Assembly (NCBI RefSeq): GCF_030296695.1
Contig: NZ_AP027737.1
Location: forward strand, 3,410,001 to 3,474,000
DNA length: 64,000 nt
Reading direction: 5' to 3'
Source: Agromyces mangrovi
Lineage (GTDB): Bacteria > Actinomycetota > Actinomycetes > Actinomycetales > Microbacteriaceae
Shown here piece after piece: positions 36,780-45,749 of this stretch. Position 1 is the stretch's first letter. Every line of letters begins with the position of its first letter. The notes beneath the pieces were generated by a model. That model had not been told where the DNA came from, made no database searches, and saw only the letters and a list, made by a program, of their open reading frames with translations. Made by a program: the position numbers and the translations under genes.

Positions 36780-37865
36780 TCAGCCGATCGTCGTGCCGAA
36801 GAGCAGGCCGAGCACGTAGGTGACCGCCGCCGCGCCGAGGCCGATCGCGAGCTGCCGCAGCGCGCGCTTCAGCGGCGACGCGCCCGACAGGATGCCGACC
36901 ACCGCGCCGGTCGCGAGCAGCGCGACGCTCACGAGCACGAGCGCGACCACCAGCGCCACCGCGCCATCGGCGCCGAACAGGTACGGCAGCACCGGGATCA
37001 ATGCCCCGGAGGCGAAGAAGCAGAAGCTCGAGATCGCCGCCGACATGCCCGTGCCCACGGCCTCCGCGTCGTCGTGTGCGGTCGGGATGGCGGTCGACGT
37101 CGCATCGCCCTGTGCGCGCACGCCCGCGATCACGCGGCCGGCGTGCTCGGTCGCCTCCGCCGCATCCATGCCCCGCGCCCGGTAGACGAGCGCGAGCTCG
37201 TTCGCGTCGACGTCGAGGTCGGGCAGCGCGGCCCTCGCCGCGGGGTCGGGGGCGGATGCCTCGAGCAGCTCGCGCTGCGAACGCACCGAGACGTACTCCC
37301 CCGCGCCCATCGAGAGCGCGCCCGCGAGGAGGCCGGCGATGCCGGTGAAGAGCACGACGCTGCGATCGACCCCGGTCGCCGCCATGCCGAGCACCAGCGC
37401 GAGGTTCGACACGAGGCCGTCGTTCGCACCGAAGACGGCCGCGCGGAACGTGCCCGAGAGCCGTCGGCGGCCGCGGGCAGCGAGGCCGCGCACGACCTCC
37501 CCGTGGATCTTCTCGTCGGCGGCCATCGCGCGCGTGGCATCCGGGTCGTCGGCGTAGGGCGAACGGGCCTCGGCCTGCTGCGCGAGGGCGAGCACGAAGA
37601 TCGACCCGAACCGGCGAGCCAGCGCGGCGAGCAGGCGGGTGCGCAGGTCGGCCCGAGGCATCCGCCCGTCGTCATCGCCGAGCAGCCGCACCCAGTGCGC
37701 CTCGTGCCGGCGCTCGGCGTCGGCGAGGGCGAGCAGGATCTCGCGCTCCTCGCCCGTGCGGCGCTGCGCGAGCTCGCGGTAGACGGCGCCCTCGGCCCGC
37801 TCGTCGGCGAGGTAGCGGCGCCACCTGGCGCGTGCGGCGGCGTCGGATCGTGCATCCTGCGGCAT
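36780..37865 (-). CDS. VIT1/CCC1-type metal transporter with ferritin-like N-terminus
   Basis: A 361-residue protein. Residues about 15-135 form a ferritin/rubrerythrin-like helical domain with Glu and His residues (DERAEGAVYRELA, ADAERRHEAHW, MAADEKIHGEVVRGL) that could bind iron. Residues 140-361 are the VIT1/CCC1 domain with five helices (AVFGANDGLVSNLALVLGMA, SMGAGEYVSVRSQRELLE). Similar fusions (MbfA) export iron or manganese. A role in Fe/Mn efflux is inferred from family. Confidence 0.9.
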   Translation of the reverse strand: MPQDARSDAAARARWRRYLADERAEGAVYRELAQRRTGEEREILLALADAERRHEAHWVRLLGDDDGRMPRADLRTRLLAALARRFGSIFVLALAQQAEARSPYADDPDATRAMAADEKIHGEVVRGLAARGRRRLSGTFRAAVFGANDGLVSNLALVLGMAATGVDRSVVLFTGIAGLLAGALSMGAGEYVSVRSQRELLEASAPDPAARAALPDLDVDANELALVYRARGMDAAEATEHAGRVIAGVRAQGDATSTAIPTAHDDAEAVGTGMSAAISSFCFFASGALIPVLPYLFGADGAVALVVALVLVSVALLATGAVVGILSGASPLKRALRQLAIGLGAAAVTYVLGLLFGTTIG

Positions 37866-38003
37866 CGAGCCTCCCTCAGTCGGCCCGTGCGGCCCCGACC
37901 ACGCTAGCCGCGGGTCGCGGCCGATCCGGTGCCGGAGGGCCGGATTGGCAGCATTTCGGAGCGCCGAACCGCGCCGCGGGCGGCTCAGCGCACGCGGGGC
38001 AGC

Positions 38004-38483
38004 TCAGCGCACGAGCTCCTGCCACCCGTCGCCGTCGGCGTACTCGAAGATGAGGTTCGTCTCGGTGTGCGCGACAGCCGGGTGCCCGGTGAGGTAACTC
38101 AGCACGAACTCGCGCAGCTCGCTCGCGTCGCGCGCGGCGACGTGCAGCAGGTAGTCCTCCGCACCCGCCATGTGGAACAGTCCGAGCACCCCCGGGAAGT
38201 GCGTCGCCGCAGCGCGGAACTCGTCGATCTCGCTGCGCGCGTGCTTCACGAGGCGCACCGCGATGAGCGCCTGGAGCGACGCGCCGAGCGCCTCGAGGTC
38301 GATGTCGACGTGGTAGCCGCGGATGTAGCCGCCCGCCTGGAGCTTGCGAATGCGCAGCGAGACGGTCGACTCCGCGACGCCCACCTCGGCGGCGAGGGCG
38401 GAGCCGGACGCGCGGGCGTTGCGCGAGAGCGCACGCAGCAGCTCGCGGTCGATGCGGTCGAGTTCGGGCGGGTTGGTCGCCAT
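38004..38483 (-). CDS. Lrp/AsnC family regulator
   Basis: A 159-residue protein: helix-turn-helix (DRELLRALSRNARASGSALAAEVGVAESTVSLRIRKL) then a RAM ligand-binding domain (VDIDLEALGASLQALIAVRL, HMAGAEDYLLHVAARDASEL). It follows the DHA2 exporter gene by 24 bases on the same strand, so it may sense an amino acid or related compound and control that exporter. Ligand unknown. Confidence 0.93.
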   Translation of the reverse strand: MATNPPELDRIDRELLRALSRNARASGSALAAEVGVAESTVSLRIRKLQAGGYIRGYHVDIDLEALGASLQALIAVRLVKHARSEIDEFRAAATHFPGVLGLFHMAGAEDYLLHVAARDASELREFVLSYLTGHPAVAHTETNLIFEYADGDGWQELVR

Positions 38484-38507
38484 GGGAGCTCCGTCGGGTC
38501 GGGCGGA

Positions 38508-39959
38508 TCAGGGTCGTGGGGCGTCGGGCGGGTCTGCAGCGGGCGTCGGGGGAAGCGACGTCGGTCCGGTGGCGGGCCCCTCCGCGGCATCCGCCACCAG
38601 CGCCTCGACCCGCACCGGTTCCGGGCGGTTCGTGATGCCGAGCGCCGAGATGACGCCGCCGATCGCGAGCATGATCGCGGTGGCGATCGCCGCGCGGTGG
38701 TAGCCGACGACGTCGAGTGCACTGCCGACGATCACGCCCGAGAGCGCGACCGCCACGAGTCCCGCGATGCGTGCGATCGCGTTGTTCACGGCCGAGCCGA
38801 TGCCCGCGTGCGACGGGTCGACCGCGCCCAGGATCGCCGACGTCAGCGGCGCGACCGTGATCGCCATGCCGAGCCCGAGCAGCAGCACGCCCGGGAAGAA
38901 CTGGGTCCAGTAGAACGCGTCGGCGTCGACCGCGAGCGTGAGCAGGAAGCCGACGGCGGCGACGAGGGGCCCGACCGCCATGAACAGGCGGGGGCCGAAC
39001 CGTCCGGAGAGCCCGCCGAACCACGACCCGAGCAGCACGAGCATGATGGTCGGCGGCAGCGTCGCGAGGCCGGCCTGGAACGCCGTGTACCCGCCGATCT
39101 CCTGCACGAAGATCGTGATGGCGAACGGCCCGAGCGCGAACCCCGCATAGACGAACCACGTCGACAGGTTGCCGACCGCGAAGTTGCACGCGCGGAACAG
39201 CGCGAGCGGCAGCATGGGGGCCGTGACCCGCCCCTCCCACCAGATGAAGAGCACGAGCGCGACGACGCCGGCGACGAAGGGCACGAGGATCACTGGCGAG
39301 CCCCAGCCGAACCGGCCCTGCTCGATGAGCGCGAACACCGTGCCGCCCAGCCCGACCACGCCGAGCACGGCGCCGAGCCAGTCGACGCGGGGCCGGTCGA
39401 GCAGCGGCTCGTCGCGCCCCAGCGGACGCATGAGCACGAGCACGGCCACGATCGGCAGGATGTTGATCGCGAAGATGAGCCGCCACGACACCGCATCCAC
39501 GAGCAGCCCGCCGAGGAGCGGCCCGACGAGGAACGCCGACGTGGTCCACGCCGTCCAGCGGCCGATGGCGCGCCCCTGCTCGGCGCCGGAGAACGTCGAG
39601 ACGATGAGCGCGAGCGAACTCGGCACGAGCAGGGCGCCGGCCGCCCCCTGCAGTGCGCGCGCGACGACGAGGATCTCCCCCGTGGGTGCGACGGCGCAGA
39701 GCAGCGACGTGACCCCGAACCCGTACAGCCCGATGCGGATGATGCGCAGCCGCCCGAACGAGTCCGAGAGCGACCCGGCGATGAGGATGAGCGACCCGAG
39801 GGTGAGCAGGTACGCGTCGACCACCCACTGCTGCAGCACGAGGCCCCCGCCCATCTCCTCGGAGATGGCGGGCAGGGCCACGTTCGTGATCGCGCCGTCG
39901 AGGAACGCGCAGAACGACACGATGACCGCGACGACGAGCACCCGGGTGGATCGGCTCAC
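38508..39959 (-). CDS. DHA2-family (14-helix) MFS exporter
   Basis: A 483-residue EmrB/QacA-type protein with 14 helices. FCAFLDGAITNVALPAISEEM is the DHA2 helix 1 motif, GSLSDSFGRLRIIRIG motif A, ALQGAAGALLVPSSLALIVSTF helix 4 motif and GRWTAWTTSAFLVGPLLGGLLVD motif C of proton antiporters. Probably exports drugs or a metabolite. GTG start at 39959. Downstream is a co-directional Lrp-type regulator. Confidence 0.93.
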   Translation of the reverse strand: MSRSTRVLVVAVIVSFCAFLDGAITNVALPAISEEMGGGLVLQQWVVDAYLLTLGSLILIAGSLSDSFGRLRIIRIGLYGFGVTSLLCAVAPTGEILVVARALQGAAGALLVPSSLALIVSTFSGAEQGRAIGRWTAWTTSAFLVGPLLGGLLVDAVSWRLIFAINILPIVAVLVLMRPLGRDEPLLDRPRVDWLGAVLGVVGLGGTVFALIEQGRFGWGSPVILVPFVAGVVALVLFIWWEGRVTAPMLPLALFRACNFAVGNLSTWFVYAGFALGPFAITIFVQEIGGYTAFQAGLATLPPTIMLVLLGSWFGGLSGRFGPRLFMAVGPLVAAVGFLLTLAVDADAFYWTQFFPGVLLLGLGMAITVAPLTSAILGAVDPSHAGIGSAVNNAIARIAGLVAVALSGVIVGSALDVVGYHRAAIATAIMLAIGGVISALGITNRPEPVRVEALVADAAEGPATGPTSLPPTPAADPPDAPRP

Positions 39960-39984
39960 GTGCTCACCCTAGCCGCGGCGGGCG

Positions 39985-41817
39985 TCAGTGCGACGAGAGT
40001 CGTGATCGCAGCAGGTCGATGCGCGACTGGAGCTGCGTGACGCTGGCCTTCGCGACCTCCGGCCCGCCGCATCGGCGCCGCAGCTCGGCGTGGATGAGCC
40101 TGTGCGGCTCGCCCGACAGCTTCGACCACATGCCGACGAGGCTGTTGAGCAGCGTGCGCTGCTCCTTCAGCGTGCGGTAGAGCGCGACCGGCTGCTCGGG
40201 CTCGGTGGCGGGGGCGGATGCCTCGCCCGAGCGTCGCCGGTGCCGGGCCCGCCGTTCCTGCCTGGCCTGGCGGTGTCGCAGCAGGTCGGAGACCTGTTCC
40301 GGTTCGAGCAGCCCGGGGATGCCGATGAAGTCGAGCTCCTCGTCGCTGCCCGGCTCGGCGAGCGTGCCGAACTCGGTGCCGTCGTACAGCGCGCGGTCGA
40401 AGGTGGCGCTCGAGCCGAGCGCCTCGTACGTCCACTCCGACGCGAGCTCGTCGGAGGCCTTGTCCTCGCGGTTCGCGGCGTCGAGCAGCCCGTCGTCGAG
40501 CCCCGGATCGTCGTCATCGCCCGTGCGGCGGTCGAGCGCGTGGTCGCGCTGCTTCTCGAGCTCGCTCGCGAGTCCCATGAGCCCGGGCACGTTCGGGAGG
40601 AACACCGAGGCGGTCTCGCCGCGACGCCGGGCGCGCACGAAGCGGCCGATCGCCTGCGCGAAGAAGAGCGGCGTCGACGCGGACGTCGCGTAGACGCCCA
40701 CCGCGAGGCGCGGCACGTCGACGCCCTCCGACACCATGCGCACGGCGACCATCCAACGCTGCGTGCCGGCCGAGAACTGCTCGATCCGCGCGCTCGCCTC
40801 GCTCTCGTCGGAGAGCACGACCGTGACCGGCTCCCCCGCGATCTGCTCGAGGATGGCCGCGTAGGCCCGCGCGGTCGACTGGTCGGTGGCGATCACCAGC
40901 CCACCGGCATCCGGAATCGCGTGCCGCACCTCGGTCAGTCGACGGTTCGCGGCCTGGAGCACCGCGGGGATCCAGTCGCCGGACGGCTCGAGCGCGGTGC
41001 GCCACGCGGCGGACGTGATGTCCTTCGTGTTGTCCTCGCCGAGGCGCGCCTCCATCTCGTCGCCCGCGCTCGTGCGCCAGCGCATGTGGCCGGCGTAGAC
41101 CATGAAGATGACGGGGCGCACGACGCCGTCGGCGAGGGCCCGGCCGTAGCCGTAGTCGTAGTCGGTGCGCGAGACGCGCACGCCCTGCGCGTCGGGCGCG
41201 TAATCGACGAACGGGATGGGCGCGGTGTCGGAGCGGAACGGCGTGCCCGTCAGCGACAGCCGCTTCGTCGCGCGCTCGAACGCCTCGCGGATCGCGTCGC
41301 CCCAGCTGAGCGTGTCGCCGCCGTGGTGCACCTCGTCGAGGATCACGAGCGTGCGCCCCGAGAGCGTGAGCTCGCGGTGCAGGGCCGGCCGCATCGCGAC
41401 CTGCGCGTAGGTGACGGCCACCCCGTGGAAGTGCCGGGCCTGGCTGCCGTGCGCGTTGCGGAACCCGGGGTCGAGTCGGATGCCCGCGCGGGCGGCCGCG
41501 TCCGCCCACTGGCGCTTGAGGTGGTCGGTGGGCGCCACGACCGTGATGCGGTCGATCTCGTGCCGCGCGCGCAGCTCGGCTGCCAGGCGCAGCGCGAACG
41601 TCGTCTTGCCGGCGCCGGGCGTCGCTGCGGCGAGGAAGTCGCGCGGCATGGCCTCGAGGTAGCGGTCGAGCGCTTCGGCCTGCCAGGCGCGCAGCTTGCT
41701 CGCGGTGCCCCAGGCGGCGCGCTCGGGGAACGAGGGTGAGAGGTGCTCGGCGGCCGACGTGCCGGGCAGGTGTCCGGGTGGGGTCGCTGTGCTCACTCGA
41801 CGAGAATCTACCGGCAT
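39985..41817 (-). CDS. Superfamily 2 DEAD/DEAH helicase, unknown role
   Basis: About 610 residues. Motif I ATPGAGKTTFALRLA, Ia VVAPTDHLKRQW, II DEVHHGGD, III SLTGTPFRSD, V MVSEGVDVPRLAVGVYA, VI QAIGRFVRARR. The fold resembles restriction-type and phage-type SF2 helicases; a C-terminal 150 residues after the helicase core are charged and helical. No methylase or nuclease gene is adjacent, so it is not part of a restriction system here. Start may be GTG 41796 instead of ATG 41817. Widely conserved in actinobacteria; function unproven. Confidence 0.9.
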   Translation of the reverse strand: MPVDSRRVSTATPPGHLPGTSAAEHLSPSFPERAAWGTASKLRAWQAEALDRYLEAMPRDFLAAATPGAGKTTFALRLAAELRARHEIDRITVVAPTDHLKRQWADAAARAGIRLDPGFRNAHGSQARHFHGVAVTYAQVAMRPALHRELTLSGRTLVILDEVHHGGDTLSWGDAIREAFERATKRLSLTGTPFRSDTAPIPFVDYAPDAQGVRVSRTDYDYGYGRALADGVVRPVIFMVYAGHMRWRTSAGDEMEARLGEDNTKDITSAAWRTALEPSGDWIPAVLQAANRRLTEVRHAIPDAGGLVIATDQSTARAYAAILEQIAGEPVTVVLSDESEASARIEQFSAGTQRWMVAVRMVSEGVDVPRLAVGVYATSASTPLFFAQAIGRFVRARRRGETASVFLPNVPGLMGLASELEKQRDHALDRRTGDDDDPGLDDGLLDAANREDKASDELASEWTYEALGSSATFDRALYDGTEFGTLAEPGSDEELDFIGIPGLLEPEQVSDLLRHRQARQERRARHRRRSGEASAPATEPEQPVALYRTLKEQRTLLNSLVGMWSKLSGEPHRLIHAELRRRCGGPEVAKASVTQLQSRIDLLRSRLSSH

Positions 41818-41897
41818 CCGGTGACACGCTCCGAATCCGCTGCGCGCATGCGAGCGCGCTGCGCCCGGGGGCTCGTGTGGACGGCAGAATGGGACGC

Positions 41898-42710
41898 ATG
41901 GTCACCCAGCAGCATCCGTGGTCGCGGTACGTGGCGATCGGCGATTCCTTCACCGAGGGCATCGGCGATCCGGAGCCGGGCGTGCCCGGTGGGCACCGCG
42001 GCTGGGCCGACCGCGTGGCGGAGGTGCTCGCGCGCGGCAGCGACGACTTCGCCTACGCGAACCTCGCCATCCGGGGCCGGCTGATCCAGCAGATCATCGA
42101 CGAGCAGGTCGAGCCGGCCCTCGCGCTCCGCCCCGACCTGATCACCATCTCGGCGGGCGGCAACGACGTGATCCGCCCCGGCACCGACCCCGACGAGATC
42201 TCGAGCCGCTTCGAGTACGCCATCCAGCGGCTCAGCCGCGATCGCGCGACGATCGTGCTGTTCACGGGCGTCGATGTGGGCTTCTCGCCGGTCTTCCGGG
42301 GCATCCGCGGCAAGGTCGCGATCTACAACGAGAACCTGCGCTCGATCGCGGCCGCCCACGACTGCATCGTGGCCGACCAGTGGGCGCTGCACGAGATCCA
42401 GGACCAGCGCATGTGGGCGCCCGACCGCCTGCACCTGAACGAGCTCGGCCACCACACGGTCGCGCGCATGGTGCTCGAGGCGCTGAACGTCGAGAACGAC
42501 CTGGAGCCCATGCAGCCCGAGCCGCTCGAACTGCGGCGCTGGCGGCAGGCGCGCGTCGAGGACCTCCAGTGGGCGCGCGAGTACCTCGTGCCGTGGGTGG
42601 TCCGCCGCATCCGCCACCAGTCGTCGGGCGACCTGGTCAGGGCGAAGCGTCCCGAGGCCGGTCCCTACTCCGCCGACCCCGCCGGTTCGAGGACGCGCGC
42701 CGACGACTGA
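41898..42710 (+). CDS. SGNH/GDSL hydrolase
   Basis: A 270-residue protein with block I IGDSFTEGIGD (catalytic Ser), block II Gly in NLAIRGRLI, block III Asn in GGNDVIRPG, and the catalytic Asp-x-x-His in WAPDRLHLNELGH. Members deacylate lipids, sugars or esters. There is no signal peptide, so it acts inside the cell. Its last 46 bases overlap the 3' end of the oppositely directed carboxypeptidase gene. Confidence 0.92.
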   Translation: MVTQQHPWSRYVAIGDSFTEGIGDPEPGVPGGHRGWADRVAEVLARGSDDFAYANLAIRGRLIQQIIDEQVEPALALRPDLITISAGGNDVIRPGTDPDEISSRFEYAIQRLSRDRATIVLFTGVDVGFSPVFRGIRGKVAIYNENLRSIAAAHDCIVADQWALHEIQDQRMWAPDRLHLNELGHHTVARMVLEALNVENDLEPMQPEPLELRRWRQARVEDLQWAREYLVPWVVRRIRHQSSGDLVRAKRPEAGPYSADPAGSRTRADD

Positions 42711-43957
42711 GGGTCGAGCCCACCGGGGTTCGACAGGCGCCACCAGGTGCCCGGGTCCTCGAGGTCGCCGTCGAGCGTGAGGGGCACCTCGACGACCTCG
42801 TCGCCGGCGACCACGGTGATGCTGCCCGCGTCCGCGCCGTCGGCGGCGAGGGCGAGCGGCCGCGCGTCGACCTCGACGGTGATCGGGGTGTCGCTCCAGA
42901 CCAGCACGGATGCCTCGCCGTCGGCGCGCGCCACGGCCCGGTCGCCCCACGCCGTGGCGTAGGACGCGAACTCGTCGCCCGCGTCGATCACGTCGACCTC
43001 GTGGAAGCCCGCGGCGGTCGTGTCGAGCAGCCCGGCGATCTCCTCGTTCAGCTCGGGGTGCGTGTCGGCGCCGAGCGCGACGCCCACGAGCGTGACCGTG
43101 CGCGAGCCGACCTCGTAATCGCCCGAGAACAGCAGGCAGGCGCCGGCCTCGACGGTCGTGCCGGTCTTGATGCCGTCGACGCCGTGCGTGCCGAGCAGTT
43201 CGTTCGTGTTCTCGATGAGGCCGACGGCGGGCAGTTCGGACTGCTCCTGCGCCACGATCTGCGCGAGCGCCGGACTCTGCAGGGCCAGGCGGCCCAGCTC
43301 GACGAGGTCGCGCGGGGTGCTGCGGGAGTCGGGCGAGAGCCCGCTCGTGTCGACCACCACCGTGTCGTGCAGGCCGTTCGCGTCGAGCCAGTCGCGTGCC
43401 GCGTCGAGGTACGCCTGCTCGGAGCCGTACGCCCAGATGGCGAGCGACTTGGCGTAGTTGTTCGCCGACGGCAGCATGACCGCCTCGAGGCTCTGCCGCT
43501 GGCTGAGCGTCGACCCCTCGTAGACCGGGGCGTTCGACCCGTTCTCGGCGATGGTCTGCCAGTAGATCTGCACGTCGGCCGCGGTGTACGAGATGGCGGG
43601 CCCCTGTTCGTCGGCGCCGAGCGGCCTGGCGTCGAGCACGACGAGCGCGGTGACCACCTTCGTGATGCTCGCGATCGGCACGGACTCGTCGGCGTCGGAT
43701 GCCGCGAGCAGTTCGTCGTCGTCGAGCTCGCCGATCGCGTAGGCGGCGACCTCGGGGGCGTCGAGCTCGACCGCGGGCGCGGCGGCGACCTCGGGCACCG
43801 ACACGGTCGCGGCGACCTCCGGCACCTCGGCGTTCAGCGCGTCGGCGGTGTAGACGCCCCCGGCGGTGACCGCGGCGACGAACAGGGCGAGCACGCCGAA
43901 CACGACGATGCGCCTGCGACGGTAGACGCGTCGGGACGGACGTGGGGACTGCGGCAC
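42665..43957 (-). CDS. D-alanyl-D-alanine carboxypeptidase (S11-type)
   Basis: A 430-residue protein with a basic head, one membrane helix (residues 18-37) and a linker, then a serine peptidase domain with SITK (SxxK, catalytic Ser-Lys) near residue 96, SAN (SxN) near 164 and KTGTT near 263. It trims the terminal D-Ala of peptidoglycan stem peptides outside the membrane. The N-terminal half of the domain is shorter than in DacA and begins at AAYAIGELDDDELLAA. It shares its 3' end with the SGNH hydrolase gene and follows the TrmH gene by four bases upstream. Confidence 0.93.
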   Translation of the reverse strand: MPQSPRPSRRVYRRRRIVVFGVLALFVAAVTAGGVYTADALNAEVPEVAATVSVPEVAAAPAVELDAPEVAAYAIGELDDDELLAASDADESVPIASITKVVTALVVLDARPLGADEQGPAISYTAADVQIYWQTIAENGSNAPVYEGSTLSQRQSLEAVMLPSANNYAKSLAIWAYGSEQAYLDAARDWLDANGLHDTVVVDTSGLSPDSRSTPRDLVELGRLALQSPALAQIVAQEQSELPAVGLIENTNELLGTHGVDGIKTGTTVEAGACLLFSGDYEVGSRTVTLVGVALGADTHPELNEEIAGLLDTTAAGFHEVDVIDAGDEFASYATAWGDRAVARADGEASVLVWSDTPITVEVDARPLALAADGADAGSITVVAGDEVVEVPLTLDGDLEDPGTWWRLSNPGGLDPQSSARVLEPAGSAE

Positions 43958-43961
43958 CGCG

Positions 43962-44794
43962 TCAGCCTAGCCGGGTCGCCCCGGCGTCCGGCGCAGCGGT
44001 GGAGAGCGCGTAGAGCGCCACCGCGCCCGCGGCGGCGACGTTGAGGAGTCCACGCCGTGCGCCATGGGGATCGTCACGACCCGGTCGGCCGCGTGCACCG
44101 CGTGCCGGCTGAGCCCGTCGCCCTCGGCGCCGAGCAGGATCGCGACCCGCTCGGGGCGGTCGCCCGCGTACTCGCGCAGCCCGGTCGCGTCGTCGGCGAG
44201 GGCGAGGGCGGCGATGTCGAATCCGGCGGCGTGCAGCACCTCGCGCGTCGCATCCCACTCCCCGACCCGGGTCCAGGGCACCTGGAACACGGTGCCCATG
44301 CTCACGCGCACGCTGCGCCGGTACAGCGGGTCGGCGCACCGCGGGGTCACGAGCACGGCGTCGGCGCCGAGGCCCGCCACGCTGCGGAACACCGCGCCGA
44401 CGTTGGTGTGGTCGACGATGTCCTCGAGCACGACGACGGTGCGGGCATCCGCCAGCAGTTCGGCGGGGTCGGCGAGGGCCGGGCGGTGCATGGCCGCCAG
44501 GGCGCCGCGGTGCACGCGGTAGCCGGTGACCTGCTCGACCAGTGCGGGCGTGGCGACGAGCACGTCGACGTCGAGCGGTGCGAGCACGGGTTCGAGGTCG
44601 GGCAGCCACTTCGGCTCGAGCAGCACCGAACGGGGCCGGTGGCCCGCGGCGATCGCACGGCGGATGACCTTGGCCGACTCGGCGATGTAGAGCCCTTCGG
44701 CCGGTTCGCGCACCGACCGCAGCGCCACGTCGGTGAGGTCGGTGTAGTCGGCGAGCAGCGGATGCCCCGGGTCGGCGACCTCCTGCACGCGCAT
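43962..44794 (-). CDS. TrmH/SpoU-type RNA 2'-O-methyltransferase (frameshift near 3' end)
   Basis: About 277 residues after repair. An N-terminal substrate-binding domain (residues 1-100) precedes the SPOUT knot: VVVLEDIVDHTNVGAVFRS, LLGAEGDGLSRHAVHAAD and the final DSLNVAAAGAVALYAL. The knot loop is split by a lost G at 44045-44046 (plus strand), which turns DSLN into DSST. It methylates the 2'-OH of a ribose in tRNA or rRNA; the target cannot be told. ATG 44794. Confidence 0.9.
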
Positions 44795-44888
44795 GCCGCA
44801 CCCCTTTCGTCGACTCCAGCCTGCCAGTCGCGGAAACATTCCCGAAAACTCGTTCTGTCTAGACTGCGAGCATGGAGTGCGAGCGAGC

Positions 44889-45737
44889 ATGAGTGCCGCG
44901 GTGGGGACGCACGGCGTGCGCGACGCGGGGCTCGACGAGGCCCTCGCGCTGCTGCGCGATGCCCGCATCGGCGTGCTCACCGGGGCGGGCGTGAGCACCG
45001 ACTCGGGCATCCCCGACTACCGGGGCGAGGGCGCGCCGGTGCGCAACCCGATGACCTTCAGCGCGTTCCAGTCGTCGGAGCTCGCGCGCAAGCGCTACTG
45101 GGCCGGCAGCCACCTCGGCTGGCGCAGCTTCGGCACCGCGACCCCGAACGCCGGGCACGGGGCGCTCGTCGACCTCGAGCTCGCCGGGCACGTGACCGGC
45201 GTCATCACCCAGAACGTCGACGGGCTGCACCACCGTGCGGGAAGTCGCCACGTGGTCGACCTGCACGGCAGCATGGACCGCGTCGTCTGCCTCGACTGCG
45301 GCCAGCAGTACTCGCGCTTCGCCATCGCCGACCGCCTCGACGAGCTGAACCCGGCCTTCGCCAGACCCGGTGCGGTGCGCCTGGCGCCCGACGGGGACGT
45401 CGAGGTCGAGGACGTCGAGGCGATCGTCATCCCCGAGTGCGAGGTCTGCGGCGGCACCCTCAAGCCCGACGTGGTGTTCTTCGGCGAGTTCGTGCCGACC
45501 GACGTGTTCCAAGCCGCCGCATCGATCGTGCGCAGCTCGGACGTGCTGCTCGTGGCGGGCTCCTCGCTCGTCGTGAACTCGGGCATGCGCCTGCTCGAGC
45601 AGGCGCGTCGCGCGCGCATGCCGATCATCGTGATCAACCGCGGCATCACGAAGGGCGACAGCCGCGCGACCGTGAAGCTCGACGCGGGCACGACCGAGAC
45701 GCTGACCGGCATCGCCCGGCACCTGCTCGGCGACTGA
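44889..45737 (+). CDS. Sir2-family NAD-dependent protein deacylase
   Basis: A 282-residue sirtuin: GAGVSTDSGIPDYRG (NAD site), TQNVDGLHH with the neighbouring catalytic His in VDLHGS, zinc Cys in CLDCGQQY and CEVCGG, and VAGSSLVVNSG. It removes acyl groups from lysines using NAD. The ATG at 44889 overlaps the stop of a six-codon mini-ORF beginning at 44872 (MECERA). A TAGACT -10-like hexamer at 44860-44865 would start the transcript at or near 44872. Confidence 0.94.
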   Translation: MSAAVGTHGVRDAGLDEALALLRDARIGVLTGAGVSTDSGIPDYRGEGAPVRNPMTFSAFQSSELARKRYWAGSHLGWRSFGTATPNAGHGALVDLELAGHVTGVITQNVDGLHHRAGSRHVVDLHGSMDRVVCLDCGQQYSRFAIADRLDELNPAFARPGAVRLAPDGDVEVEDVEAIVIPECEVCGGTLKPDVVFFGEFVPTDVFQAAASIVRSSDVLLVAGSSLVVNSGMRLLEQARRARMPIIVINRGITKGDSRATVKLDAGTTETLTGIARHLLGD

Positions 45738-45749
45738 GCGCGGCCGCCC

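Noticed and set aside
39985..41817. The SF2 helicase as part of a restriction or defence system
   Set aside because: No methylase, nuclease, TIR, Argonaute or other defence gene is adjacent, and the protein is widely shared by actinobacteria.
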